From positions 186,001-250,000 of the forward strand of contig JFHB01000026.1 of the NCBI GenBank assembly GCA_000729835.1: a stretch of DNA of 64,000 nt, given 5' to 3'. The translations under genes were made by a program, and so were the position numbers. Shown here piece after piece: positions 53,023 through 64,000 of the stretch (position 1 is its first letter; every line of letters starts with the position of its first letter). This DNA comes from Atkinsonella hypoxylon (lineage: Eukaryota; Ascomycota; Sordariomycetes; Hypocreales; Clavicipitaceae). The notes below the pieces were generated by a model. That model saw only the letters and a list, made by a program, of their open reading frames with translations, had not been told where the DNA came from and ran no database searches.

Positions 53023-54117
53023 TTACTCGTCCCATGACGGCCGATGCTTTTTAAGAAACTCGGTGGGATTGTCCAACTCCTCGTCTATAGCCTCAAGGAT
53101 ATCCAGTGTCCTCTTGCAGTTCACATGTGATTTCCAATCCTCGTTTGGGAAGTATGTTTGGTAGTGCTTTTGTTGGAGAAGCTTGTACACGCGGAGATAA
53201 TTTGTTGGCGTCAACCATTCTTCCCCTGGAATTCCAACGTTGTAGCAAGTGACTCTTGCATAGAACGAAGCTGGTTCAGATCCATACTTGCAATTATACC
53301 ACTTCTCGAATACATGGCACCAGGGCAACAACCAACGTCCAGGGCACGCTTGTGGACCACAGATCCTAGGATAACTCATTTCGAATGTGATATCCTTTAA
53401 TGAGGTAAGGTTATTTTGAATCCAACTGTGATCCTTTCCGTTCATATCGTTCTCGGCAGCATCAGTCCCCAGGTAGTTGTCGATTTCATACACTATGACG
53501 AGAGCCAGATGCTCTGTCTGGGTGAACCAGGAATGTTCAGCAATGATGGGCAAGTCGACATCCTTGCATCGGACGGTGTCCATATCAAAGCGGAACCAGC
53601 TCGGAAGTCCTCCGCCTGGCCTGACAGGCTCCGCAAACATGAATCGGAGAAATTCGCGTGACTCTTTGCATGCGAGGTAAGCGGCGGATGACTCGACCAC
53701 AAAGACTAAGCGGGAGCTTTCGTCTGCGAGTGCGACGTGACCAAAGTAACGCGTGTAATTTGCAAACAATTCCTTTTCGGGGCGAAGAAGACCATGGTCA
53801 CTTGCATCATCATCTGCAACATCATCTGCAACATCATCCGTGTCCTCGTGGGCATCAGTGGCATCAAAGAAGGAGTCGAAGTCGTAAATTAGATCAGCGA
53901 ATGGAGATAGACGCAATAGTCTGACCTTTTCATGCGGGTCCTTCTCATCTTCAATTAGATTCCACCACCTGCTCCATTCTTGTCCAACCGAATCAGACTC
54001 TTTGTCCACCTCAACTGATGGTTCTTCTGTGGTAAATGTAAGGGTCATAGGGCCGAGTGTGGCCAGCCATATCATGCGCCGGATGTCGCTGGGCAAATGA
54101 AGGAAAAGTGGAAACAT
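53023..54117 (-). CDS. 2EXR domain protein
   Basis: A 364-residue single-exon frame. The N-terminus FPLFLHLPSDIRRMIWLATL is the 2EXR signature (short F-box-like motif with two exchange sites) of a very large ascomycete-specific family. Further family-like blocks are SSRLVFVVESSAAYLACKES and WFRFDMDTVRC. An acidic tandem stretch at about residues 92-104 (DDVADDVADDDASD) comes from a 12-bp DNA repeat at 53808-53840. The protein is predicted soluble. The family's molecular function is unknown; many members sit in accessory regions. There is no sign of damage. Confidence 0.85.
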   Translation of the reverse strand: MFPLFLHLPSDIRRMIWLATLGPMTLTFTTEEPSVEVDKESDSVGQEWSRWWNLIEDEKDPHEKVRLLRLSPFADLIYDFDSFFDATDAHEDTDDVADDVADDDASDHGLLRPEKELFANYTRYFGHVALADESSRLVFVVESSAAYLACKESREFLRFMFAEPVRPGGGLPSWFRFDMDTVRCKDVDLPIIAEHSWFTQTEHLALVIVYEIDNYLGTDAAENDMNGKDHSWIQNNLTSLKDITFEMSYPRICGPQACPGRWLLPWCHVFEKWYNCKYGSEPASFYARVTCYNVGIPGEEWLTPTNYLRVYKLLQQKHYQTYFPNEDWKSHVNCKRTLDILEAIDEELDNPTEFLKKHRPSWDE

Positions 54118-55451
54118 TTTGCCAATACAAATTGTACCCTGCCCGGAAATGGCGGACTATGTGCAGTCTGCGAGGCAGACCCGGCATATGATAGATGGGG
54201 TTTAAAGTAGTAAAGGGGTTTTTGTAATGGCAAAGACGGAGAAGTAAAAGATTCAACTTGAAGGCTGACAAAATTATGCGTCAACAATTTCATGCACGTG
54301 ATCAAAAAGCAGCCTGCATTGCGGAGATACAGTAACTACCTACCTAGGTACCTAACCTTGATAACCGTTCAGAGGCATCAAAAATTTTTCATTGGCCACT
54401 CATGAAAGTACATGTACTTACTAGCTTGCGGGGAGATTATTTAATAGTCAAGTGCCAGTGACACTGTTCCTACGTGGATGCAAAGGTTCCGTTCCATTAT
54501 GAGAATTAAACTAAATACCGAGTAAAAATGCAGCATCGCCCAGAGTTATATGACATATGACAGGAAGTCAAGATACAGGGATCCAGCAGGGATGGTTGTC
54601 GGTTGTCGGCTGGGGCAAATAAGGCTGAAGCCGATACTAGCTCGCTCGTGAAACCATAGTGAAAGTTTTGGACCCTTGTTCGTCCCGCTCATGTTCTCGC
54701 CCAAAGAAAGGGAGACGAGCACTGCTAGTCTGTCTTCTCTTCTCTTCTCCAGACCTTGGCGTTCATCGCTTAACAGTCGAGCTAATGTAGCAACAACATT
54801 GAAGGTGCTTAAGTCGGGCGAACAGTGTGAGACAGGTGGTCCAGCTGCAACGTCCAGCTGCAACGGACCCAATTCGGACTAGCGCGGGTCGTGCGAGGTG
54901 GATCAGCTAGGAATCCAGCGGTCTACAATTGGCTAGAATTAGGTCCAGCCTGTATCCTAATTTACGAGGCAGGAGACGTATTCCATCGCCTCACAGGCCC
55001 ATCGAGTCTGCCATACCCAGCCGTGCCGGCCGAAATAAGCGTCGCTGCTTTTAGGGTCTCGTCTAGTTTCTTGTTACCATTCGAGTAAAACCTAGTTGCG
55101 ATTTCACTATTCCGTATCCATCAGTGCGACAACATGCATAGGCTCTCTTGTGATGTGGGTAATTACTCATGGCTCGTTGCTCGTGCCGTGTATTTTTGAC
55201 CATTTATCAGTACCAAGACTTGATCCGATGTCCTCAGTTTCTAGTCTTCAAACTTCCTTCGTGTATTTCTCTCTCTTATGCTCACTTCCTTTCTCTGTTC
55301 TTGAGCACATTATGTTGGCCATCTAAGCCTCTTGGTCCCTTCTCACATACTCTTTGACGTAGTCCACACTCTTTACGTTACTTATCTTTCGTCCTTCTTA
55401 TCCTTCATTCGTTTCTGTCATTTTGCCCTCCTGCTGGACTTTGTATTAATT
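54118..55451. other. intergenic with CCTAGG-type palindromic motif
   Basis: A CTACCTACCTAGGTACCTA motif at 54336-54354 resembles the palindrome at 12325-12344. Frames at 54546-54872 and 55096-55592 are not convincing genes, although the last overlaps the presumed first exon of the GH55 locus in another frame. Confidence 0.45.
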
Positions 55452-58400
55452 ATGAGAGTCTTGACTCCATTTTTACTTTTGCTGCTGTCAGCTGATATAG
55501 ATGCACATGATTCACCGCGGGGTGCTAATCTCGGTATGTCTTCAGAGCGAGAGAAAGAAAGGAACGAGAAAATGGAAAATAAAATGGCATGATCAGAGAA
55601 ACACCAGCATTTTCACTAACACAATGTCTTAGAGGCACGAGATCGGACCTTTGCCGTTATTGACGAGTTTGTTGAAAAATGGAAGCTTGATCACCCTTCT
55701 CTCAGCCAGGAGTAAGTCTCCAAAATTTATGCTACGGCGCAGCAGATGAAGGACAACCTGATTAACCCACTACCTCCTCCTCCGCGTGTTACTATGCCCG
55801 TGAGCAAGCCAACAAATTTTCCTCTACCTGGTGCGCGACTCTTTGGTAGATTGTTGAGCAACAGCACTAGTGGTCTTTACGGCGCAAACTTATCCCTTGA
55901 TTGAGCATTCTAAATTGTCCGACAAGCTCAGCGAGAAGCCGATGCTTGTAATAAGGAGCGACTTGCCCATCCTCACATCAACAATTACTACAATGGACAC
56001 GGTGCTGGTGTAAAGAGAGCTCGCGCTGTAGACAATGCATCTCTACACATCAACGACACAGTGACTGCCGCCGCTGCTATTGTTGCGGAAGCCACCAAAG
56101 CCAATGTCACTAGCATAGACCACGCTAAGTATATTTTGCCGCCTTACCTTGCGTCCAAAATCGCCCAACTCGACGACAAGTCTACTCTGGCAAAGCGATT
56201 AGCCCCCGGGTCACACTCCGGCTTTTGGATGGAGACCATTGCCTACGAGGGCATAGTTCCCTTTGGCGGCTCTGCCAATAATGGGTACAAAGTGTTCAGA
56301 AATGTTAAGGACTACGGTGCAGTGGTATGTATTAATCCTTGTATAAGACTTTCCCACTTAAATTGTGAAAGTACTCATAAAACTTGAAAAGGGCGATGGC
56401 AAGACAGATGATACGGATGCCATTAACAAGGCAATGTCAGATGGTAACAGGTGCGGTGCTAACTGTGGTTCATCAACTATCAAGCCCGCTATTGTGTATT
56501 TCCCGTCAGGGTATGTATTAAGTCACTTTCTCCTATCAGCGTCTATTTTCTCCAACTGGACAACGTGCCAACATTATACTGCAGTACATATCGCATTCGC
56601 CAGACTGTTCTAATGTTCTACAACACTCAGGTCATCGGTAATGTATGTTATCTCCGTTTCTCTTAGCTCAATGCCTAAGCATCTAACTCTTACAAAAATG
56701 TTTTCAGCCCAACGATCTACCTATTATCCTCGCAGATGAAAACTTTATTGGTTTGGGTGTCCTCTCATCCGATGAATATACGGGTGGCAATGGCGGTGCA
56801 GAACAGTGGTATATCAATTAGGTACGATTTCAAAACAGTATTTCCATTGATTGTTTTTCAAAGCAGAGTCGAGACGGCGCTGATACAAAGAACATAGAAT
56901 AACTTTCTTCGCCAACTTCGCAACTTGATCATTGACACCAGCTTGGCGAAGATGGAGAGCATTGCTGGACTACATTGGCAGGTAGCGCAAGGAACCAGTA
57001 TTTTCAACGTTCGATTCTGGGGGTCCAAAGACAGAAGCAAGAAACACATTGGTATATGTAAGTCTCTTTTTTTCTCATGTCGGCCTTTGCTCCTTTCCCA
57101 AAGAGAAGTTTCTTATTAGCACCTTTTGCTTATCATCTCCCTTTCCGTCTATTAGTCGCAGAGAATGGCAGTGGTGGCTTTATGGGTGATCTTATTTTCT
57201 CCGATATGACAATTGGTATTCGCTGTAAGTTTCCTTGAATCCAGGATGTTCATTTTCTTCTGAACTAATGCAGTATAAAGGCGGAAATCAACAGTTCACA
57301 TCTCACTCCCTCTCATTCTTTGGTGTCGGTACTGCCGTTGGCCTCCTATGGGATTGGGGATGGACGTGGAAGAACATATACATATTCAACACGGATGTTG
57401 GTTTCAACATGGGAGGGGACTATAAGGGCGGTTCTATGATGATTCTGGACAGTCGTTTTGAATTCGTGAACTTGGGTATCTCTATTCAGACCCAAAGGGG
57501 GGCAACAGATGCTGAACAATTCTTTATCACGCTGGAGAACATCATCATGAGCTTTGTGAAGATTATGTTCATTCATAGGTCTTCTTACACTTGGTTGAAG
57601 GGAGGCTCCTCGACTATTGAATCCTGGATTCTTGGACGAGTATATGATGATGACAATGCAGGAGGTACCTTTGTAAAGGGCAGGAAGTCCAGCCTGGCAG
57701 AGAGAGAGAGCCGTCACTTGTTAGGACAAATAGTGTCGCCAAGTATGGATATTACATCCGTAGCAAACCCCAGTACGAGACTCAGCCGGCTGATTTTTTC
57801 ATGAGCGCTCGACCTGCAGCAGCAGGTAGGCCTTTCATTTACGACAAGTATTGTATCTCTCTCAGTTAAAGACAGAACTAACTTTTCTATACTTTTAGGT
57901 GACGGTATTACTGATGATACGTTCGGCTTAACACTTGCCGCTGTCGTCGCTCGGGAAAATAGAAAGGCTCTGTACATCCCCATGGGCTCTTACATTGTCA
58001 CCCAAACAGTGGTTGTAAGTTCAGATCACCTTCTCTTGACATTCAACAGGTACTAACTGTATATGTTTCTTAATCATTAGTTTCCCCCAAATTCTGTCAT
58101 TGTTGGCGAATGTTGGGCTCAAATTGTAGCCAAAGGAAAGGTAAGTCATGTTTCACACACTAGTTTCGATATAGTGGTATAGTTCCTGATAATTCAATAA
58201 CGGCTTAGAACTTCGAGGACGCATCCAACCCGCTGCCAGCCGTTGCCGTTGGAAGCCATGGTGAAACTGGCTCAATGGAGATTCAGGACTTGCTCCTGAC
58301 TGTACAAGGACCAACCGCCGGTGCTGTCTTAATGGAGTGGAACATTGCGCAAGACATACAAGGGTCGGCAGCCATGTGGGGTGAGTGCATGTCACTTTTT

Positions 58401-60662
58401 CGTCGACTTTTTGAAGCCATGCAATCAACCATAGCCATTCTTCTAACCACGTATTTAGACGTCCATTTCCGCATTGGGGGTGCCGCGGGATCAAAATTAG
58501 AGGCCTCGGACTTTCCAAAATTAACCGGAGCTGTCAATCACAATTGCATTGCTGGAACTTTGATGCTACATATGACTACCACGTCGTCCGGATACTTGGA
58601 AAATATCTGGGCCTGGGTTGCTGATCATGAACTTGACGGCGGCCCTAGCCAAACGCAAATTGACATCTATGTAGCGAGAGGTATTAATGAGCCTGGTGTA
58701 CATTTTTCAGTCTAAACAATACTAACGCTGGATAGGAATTCTGATCCAGAGTAGAGAAGGCCCCGTCTGGCTGTACGGGACGTCATCCGAACATGCTGTC
58801 CTCTACCAGTACATGGTACATGGTGCAAGCAATGTCGTGATGTCTATGGTGTGTCTTTTTGATATTTGAAAGATATATTTCATATCGCTAATAACTCATA
58901 CAGATTCAAACAGAGAGCCCATACTATCTCCCAGATCCACAAGCTCCAGAGCCCTTCAAAAGACACCGCCAGATTTGTCGGAGACCCTGACTTCAAAGAC
59001 TGCGACGCTTCGAATCCTCATTGCGCCGCAGCCTGGGGTCTCTCCATCATTAGCTCTACGAATGTGCGTATCTATGGAGCCGGTTTGTATTACTGGTTCC
59101 AACGATACACTCAGCCATGTGTCGATACGCAAGACTGTCAGCAGCGAGTCGTCATAGTCAAGAATAGCGGTCAAATCTGGATGTACAACATATACACGAT
59201 CGGTACTGTCGAGATGATCAACCACGGTGACGGCAAGCCTGTACTGGCCAAAGAAAACACCAACACCAATGAGCATCCATTCACTTCGGTGGTGAATGCT
59301 TGGCTTCGTGCTTCAAGTGGACAGTATGTACACACTGATAGATGTTGGGTTCTTTCGTGTCTCTCACTTCATACTGATATCTTTTTTTTCAGGGCTTCAA
59401 GTGGTCGCGATGATGATGACTTCGATGATGACGAGGATTACGGCACGCTTGCCGACTGCAATAGCATGTACAATACACTCGAGCAAATCCAGTCTGCATA
59501 CGAATCCATCCCATCGGAATGCATCAACAAGTATCTGGCCAAGGCTTTTCAGAAAAACCTCACCAGCAGCATGGAGAAGTATGACAACATCATAAAGGAG
59601 GACTATCACTCCAAGTTTGTCGTTTACCACGATCTCATCGAAACCCAATCCAGCCACCAGATAAAAAAGTACATGCTTGATGATAAAGCCGAGGGATGGC
59701 ACTGCGAGAAGCCGCAGCCTCGAAAATGTTGTAATCAGTGCAGCGATATAGGCGGCAATTACATGGACCCTATTTGCTTCCATCTAGATTGCTCTGGATC
59801 TAATAAAGGCTCCACGACGAAATGCAGCAGCGGCAAAGGCAAAGTAGTGTCTTGCCCGACAGAAGTGGGAAGTCTCCCAGACCCCCTCAACTGGGTTCTA
59901 GACGACGAGGACAAATTCTTCAGTAATCTAGAGAAGAACTACGGTGTCCTCCGGGATTGGATCGAGTTTATAGATTACGACGTCTACTACAACTACGGCT
60001 GCGTCTGGAATCAACACGACGAGAACGGCAACGGCGTCGAGCGTTGTCACAAGGAAAACGATGTCTTTTGGAGAAACTACCCAGCTCTGAAAAGGGATTT
60101 TGACCTTCAAGATCCATCCGATGTCATTAAATCCGCTCGCGATAAGACTACGGCCTTATTAGCTGAGAATGAGATGCAAATGCGCATGGCGGAATTTGCC
60201 TTGATTCCGTGGGCGGATATTGCCAACACACTCGTCCTACCCGCCATGGCAATGAACGCTGTCGTCAAGAACATGGAGGGCATTGTCGAAATTGCCGACC
60301 AAAAAATCGAACAGGGCCGCCAACAAAGCATTGCCTTCATCATTACCGCCGTCTTTTTCTTTATACCGTTTGTTGGCGAAGCCGCCGGGGCGGTTGGCCT
60401 GACTCTACTCCGCACAATCATTGGTCTTGCTGGCGCCTTTGCTGATATAGGCTACACCATCTACGATTCCGTCAAGAATCCCGACAATGTGCTCTCCAAC
60501 ATGTTTGGCATCATCTTTACCGTTGGAGGGATGAAGGGGTCTTTTAAGGCAGCCTCGGCCGAATGGAGGGCTCTGAAGCAAGACAAACTTGAACAACTGC
60601 CCCCGACGTTTCTTAAGGATGTGACCATTATGCGAAAGATGCAGGCTTCATGTAAACTATAA
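55452..60662 (+). pseudogene. GH55 beta-1,3-glucanase fused to a long Cys-rich/hydrophobic C-terminal region, disrupted
   Basis: About 17 exons can be followed by GT-AG signals. Recognised exon ends include 56392-56510, 56585-56642, 56708-56821, 56898-57057, 57156-57224, 57274-57825, 57899-58014, 58081-58140, 58209-58380, 58459-58680, 58736-58848, 58904-59323 and 59393-60662. A signal-peptide exon is at 55452. Both GH55 pectate-lyase-like halves are present: VKDYGAV-GDGKTDDTDAI and GDGITDDTFGL open them. The C-terminal 420 residues add an acidic linker, a Cys-rich segment and a hydrophobic stretch (about 60330-60450), like tails of fungal killer-toxin-like chitinases (inference). Lesions: TAG at 56819-56821 where the family has Gln; a frameshift within 57672-57726 near an AG repeat; a one-base shift at the A-run 58958-58961; and no usable AG acceptor before about 55790. 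Together these argue for a pseudogene, although sequencing error could explain the homopolymer shift. Confidence 0.8.
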
Positions 60663-61440
60663 ATGCTTGGCTACTTCAGTAAGGTCACGGAGAAGTAGCG
60701 GCATTTTGTCTCGGAGCGAAACAGACGCGGCGCTGATTGTGCTCATCTTGTACAAGTACATGAATAGGTACGTGCCGAATATCACACATACGACGTTTCT
60801 TCATTGGCGGCAACGTAGTACACACTACTCCTTAACCAGGATTAGAGCTTAGCAAGCAATTGACGATGTTTATTAGGCCGTGACTACAAGGTCTGCTACC
60901 AAGAGTCGGCCTGGTGACAGATTGCGGGCGCCAATGCACGTACATTTACGGCCACCGGCCCACAAGTTCGAACTTTAGGAGGAACCAACTCGCTATTTAA
61001 CCGCCCGTCACGAGTTATTACAACCAACGAGGTTAGACCGCCTTCCAGGGCCGTCTGTGGGCCTTGTTGGATAGTCCAGCGCGTAATTACAGAACGTTCT
61101 CGGCTTCAATCCCGGCTTCAATCCCGCTTCAATCCCGCCGTCTTAAGATTGTCACCGCTATAATACTCTAAATATAGACAAGTGTCCCGGCCGGGCGGCG
61201 GACGGACTGTACACGAAATCCAAACCGCTAAATGAATCAGGGCCGAGCCTCTTGAGTGGAAGCTGGAATTGCATGCTTTAGGAAGAAAAATCATACAGCT
61301 AGCTCTTGCGCGCACGATTGAAGAATTTGTGTTGGATACGAAGTTTGATTGCAAGTGTAGTCCGTGGGTGATGTGTTAACTAGGTAGGTTATTATTGCAA
61401 AAATTACGACGTGGCCACGCCACACTAAATGGTCGGTTAG
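60663..61440. other. intergenic, short CAATCCCG repeats
   Basis: Nothing coding is supported. Three copies of CTTCAATCCCG-like sequence stand at 61103-61135. The same CAATCCCG core is duplicated near 3985-4005. Confidence 0.4.
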
Positions 61441-62823
61441 ATCCCCCCCCCCCGATATACCGTGCAACAGTTATTTATGTCCCACGTGCTGTGCACACTC
61501 TGCCCACTCATGTGGGCAAACGCCCTTGACTTCTACATACGCGGCTCACTGATTGAACTCTGGGTCTTTGATCGGTCTGGCTTATATTGCAGCCATGCAT
61601 TTGACGTTCAGAAAGATTTCATTCAGTTTCTGTCTATCATTCTTAGTTACCAGCGGATGACGGATCAGGACCTGGGTAAACTCAACATTATTAAGACGGA
61701 TACTGCCGGCAGCTACATAATGCTTGATGATACTGCAGAGATGCCTTCTTTACGAAAGTTCTATCTCGAAAGCCAGCCTATTGCATCCTCTCAGGATCTT
61801 GTTGGCGCCGGGACAACTTGCTATCGGGTAAGATTGCCAGAGTCGAAGCGATGGAGTTCCGTCTTAAAGTTTAAATGGCGCTGGGCCAGAGAGCGTCCGG
61901 AGAACGAGCTTTTACAGCTAGCCAACGCAAGCTGCGTCTGGGGTGCAATATCCCTTGATTATTATAAAGAAGTGGAAAGTACGGCATATCTGCGTCGAGG
62001 TCTCCGGTGGGGGTCACAGAGAAAACTCACCAGTCTGCGGCCTCCCCAGACGCACAGAATTATTGAAGAGCGATGTAAGAAAGCTAATTGTAGTGCTGGC
62101 GGATTTGTCGATTACACAGAAGAAACCGGCAATTTCTTTCAGAACCGCATCCTCACCTGCACCGTAACTTCTCCCGCTGGCAGACCCCTTCACACGTTTC
62201 AGTCTCTAACAGAGTTACGTCAAGTCTTTCGCGATGCTGTCAAGTGTCACCGATCACTCTATCATGACGCCAAGATTCTTCACCAAGATATATCCTCAGG
62301 GAACATAATCATTCTGGATGAGCAAGGTGACGGAAAGCCGAAGGGGGTCTTGATAGACCTTGATTCCGCTATACAACTTACCGAAGAATCAGAAACAGAG
62401 GTTGACATTACCGGCACCAGACCATTTATGGCTATTGGCATTCTAAGGGGTGAACGTCATACTTATCGGCATGATCTAGAGTCATTCCTTTATGTTTTCC
62501 TATGGACAGTCATATCGCGCCACAATGAGAATCCTCCGGACACAAGCAAGTTGCGGCAGTGGAGCAATGGCAACTGGGACGAACTAGCTGTACGCAAGTG
62601 TCTTGACATGGGGCAGGATAACTTTCGGGATATTTTAAGGGAATTTACTCCTGAATTCCACTCCCTAAAGTCACTCGCCGAAAGTCTTTGGCAAATTCTC
62701 TTTCCTCTAGAGGATGGCGTGATTTGGACAGGGACCCACGGCTCGCCTGAGGCTATAGACAAGCTCTACGATGGAATGATCCACGCTTTCGAAGGGGCCA
62801 TTGCGAATGAAGATGGAAGGTAG
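61441..62823 (+). CDS. FunK1-type protein kinase-like, 5' truncated
   Basis: The frame is open from a TAG at 61438 through an 11-base C run to a TAG at 62821. The first ATG is at 61477, giving about 448 residues. FunK1 hallmarks are present: an N-lobe preamble (RGSLIELWVFDRSGLY, SHAFDVQKDFIQFL), LHQDISSGNI in place of HRD...N, VLIDLDSAI as a DFG variant, TGTRPFMAI, and RHDLESFLYVFLW. The family usually has several hundred further residues before this point, and no upstream exon is visible. The gene therefore appears 5'-truncated, with the break near the C run. Catalytic residues of the C-lobe look intact. FunK1 proteins are expanded in fungi and often lie in accessory DNA; their substrates are unknown. 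It may be a pseudogene. Confidence 0.75.
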   Translation: MPPPRYTVQQLFMSHVLCTLCPLMWANALDFYIRGSLIELWVFDRSGLYCSHAFDVQKDFIQFLSIILSYQRMTDQDLGKLNIIKTDTAGSYIMLDDTAEMPSLRKFYLESQPIASSQDLVGAGTTCYRVRLPESKRWSSVLKFKWRWARERPENELLQLANASCVWGAISLDYYKEVESTAYLRRGLRWGSQRKLTSLRPPQTHRIIEERCKKANCSAGGFVDYTEETGNFFQNRILTCTVTSPAGRPLHTFQSLTELRQVFRDAVKCHRSLYHDAKILHQDISSGNIIILDEQGDGKPKGVLIDLDSAIQLTEESETEVDITGTRPFMAIGILRGERHTYRHDLESFLYVFLWTVISRHNENPPDTSKLRQWSNGNWDELAVRKCLDMGQDNFRDILREFTPEFHSLKSLAESLWQILFPLEDGVIWTGTHGSPEAIDKLYDGMIHAFEGAIANEDGR

Positions 62824-64000
62824 ATATAGAAGATGTGGAAAACTCTCTGCAAGAGGCCAAAGCGGGGTACATTCTCGTCCTCGATATTTTCGCACTCCGT
62901 GAACATAGGGCGGACAGCCGCCGTCACACATCGTCCTGTGGAACGGTGATTCCAGAGCCACTAGTTTCGCAAATAATAGACTTCGTGGACCAAGCTGGAA
63001 TCTGCGGAATGATTTTTGGAAGCTGTAAATTTGTCGTGTCATCACTTGCAGGCAACTGACACTCGCGATGAGCAGCCTCGTCATCAAAAGCTTCTGGCTA
63101 AACATTGCAAGACCGCCATTCGGATAGATAGTGCTGTCCATTTGTGTCTGCTTTCTTGGGTCGATAGCCACTAAGGATGTACTTATCATCAAGCTGCCAT
63201 TCAGAAACATCCTCCCACGGTACAGTTGCGCATGTCGTGAAGCCCGGGTTTAAGATTCAATGGTCTGAAATCGCGTTACTGAGGAAGATACAATTTCACT
63301 CGTTCCAACCAATGTAACTGACGAAACCAAAACCATCCCCATCACGACAACAGTTTATTCACGATTGGTTTCGAGGAGATTTCTTTGCCTCCTTTGGTAA
63401 CTCCGTTGTCCAAAATGATGGTTGCGACGCAGTGCTTTGCCAATGACAGCATTGCGTTTCGTCCATTATATGTTCCGTTCATTCCTTCAACTCAGTTTGA
63501 ATCTCCTCCCCGTTCAAATCCTTGAAGCAAACCTTACCTTAACGCCTGTCTGCACACAATGAGATGTCCCTAGGCCTGAAGACGTATTTACCGCAGCCCG
63601 ACCAGACTGACTAGACAACCGCGTAGTGCGCCGCACTGTGCCTGAGACAGAATTCCTTGAACGCTTTGATTGCACTGGGTCTGTGGTAAAAGTGGTGAAA
63701 CTAGACGTAAAGCTTATAGGTGGGTCATCAAGGGCCAAGACTGCGGATTCCTGGCTCGGATTTAGTGTAACGTAGGGCACCCACCTACGGAACCCACCTA
63801 CATTCGGAACGCGAATTGCCACAACAACAACATTCTATTAGCGTTAAATTATTCAGCGCCACAAGCTAAGAATGGCTGTAATTAGTGTTGCCTAGCTACT
63901 AAGCTGCCACTTATAATATAGATCCTTAAAACCGATATTAGCAGCAGCTGTAGCAGCCTCCTAGAGCGCTAGAAGGCGCTGCTAAGCCTTTTCTACATCC
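62824..64000. other. intergenic/relic DNA to the window end
   Basis: No intact gene is supported. A 102-codon minus frame at 63514-63822 is Ser/Thr-rich without motifs. From about 63840 to the edge, the minus strand reads as an alanine/leucine-rich coding relic broken by TAG codons, consistent with an old transposable element continuing beyond the window. Confidence 0.4.

Noticed and set aside
62707..63210. 167-codon minus-strand frame overlapping the end of the FunK1 gene
   Set aside because: Partly antisense to the FunK1 C-terminus, with no recognised domain or signal peptide.
63514..63822. 102-codon minus-strand frame
   Set aside because: Ser/Thr-rich low-complexity translation without motif; flanking relic DNA makes chance more likely.

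Overview
The window is nuclear DNA of a filamentous ascomycete. Genes are monocistronic and lie on both strands. Introns are 50-160 bp with GTAnGT-like donors and CAG/TAG acceptors. Markers include a sterol glucosyltransferase ATG26, a fungal-type siderophore NRPS, a FunK1 kinase, a 2EXR protein and LysM/WSC secreted proteins. The gene mix (ACC deaminase, GH127, ferrichrome-type NRPS, GH55) suggests a plant- or insect-associated Sordariomycete, probably Hypocreales. That placement is inference.

Layout. 0.5-1.5 kb: a decayed aspartate aminotransferase ending close to a transposon tip. 1.6-3.4 kb: secreted GH127 (-). 4.9-5.6 kb: four-exon complex I subunit NDUFA13/GRIM-19 (-). 6.7-11.3 kb: five-exon ATG26 (-), one intron of which is GC-AG. 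13.5-14.1 kb: glucosamine-6-phosphate N-acetyltransferase GNA1 (+). 15.7-18.1 kb: AT-rich accessory DNA with two paralogous small secreted-peptide genes (-), a MITE containing a 22-bp satellite, and another satellite. 19.8-21.0 kb: ACC deaminase (-), flanked by diverged copies of a dispersed repeat. 23-47.7 kb: a siderophore locus made of a 4,693-residue intronless ferrichrome-type NRPS (-), a divergent ABC exporter (+) and an MFS siderophore transporter (+). GATA boxes, including one exact ATCAGATAA, lie upstream of the MFS gene. 49-60.7 kb: a cell-wall-directed accessory block with a LysM-WSC protein, a secreted orphan, a 2EXR protein and a GH55 glucanase with a long extra C-terminal region. 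61.4-62.8 kb: a 5'-truncated FunK1 kinase. The last kilobase holds only repeat relics.

How the genes fit together. The NRPS has the A-T-C-A-T-C-A-T-C-T-C-T-C order of SidC-type synthetases. With its two transporters it forms a make-export-import unit for a hydroxamate siderophore, but no ornithine N5-monooxygenase or acyltransferase is present, so the hydroxamate precursor must come from elsewhere. The GH55 gene carries several independent lesions (nonsense codon, two frameshifts, a missing splice acceptor) and is called a pseudogene. The strongest leads for new biology are the paralogous peptide genes (one with a 9-codon tandem repeat), the duplicated Cys-rich module in the LysM-WSC protein, and the GH55 fusion.

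The exon models were built by hand from splice signals and protein-family similarity. No database or folding search was run.
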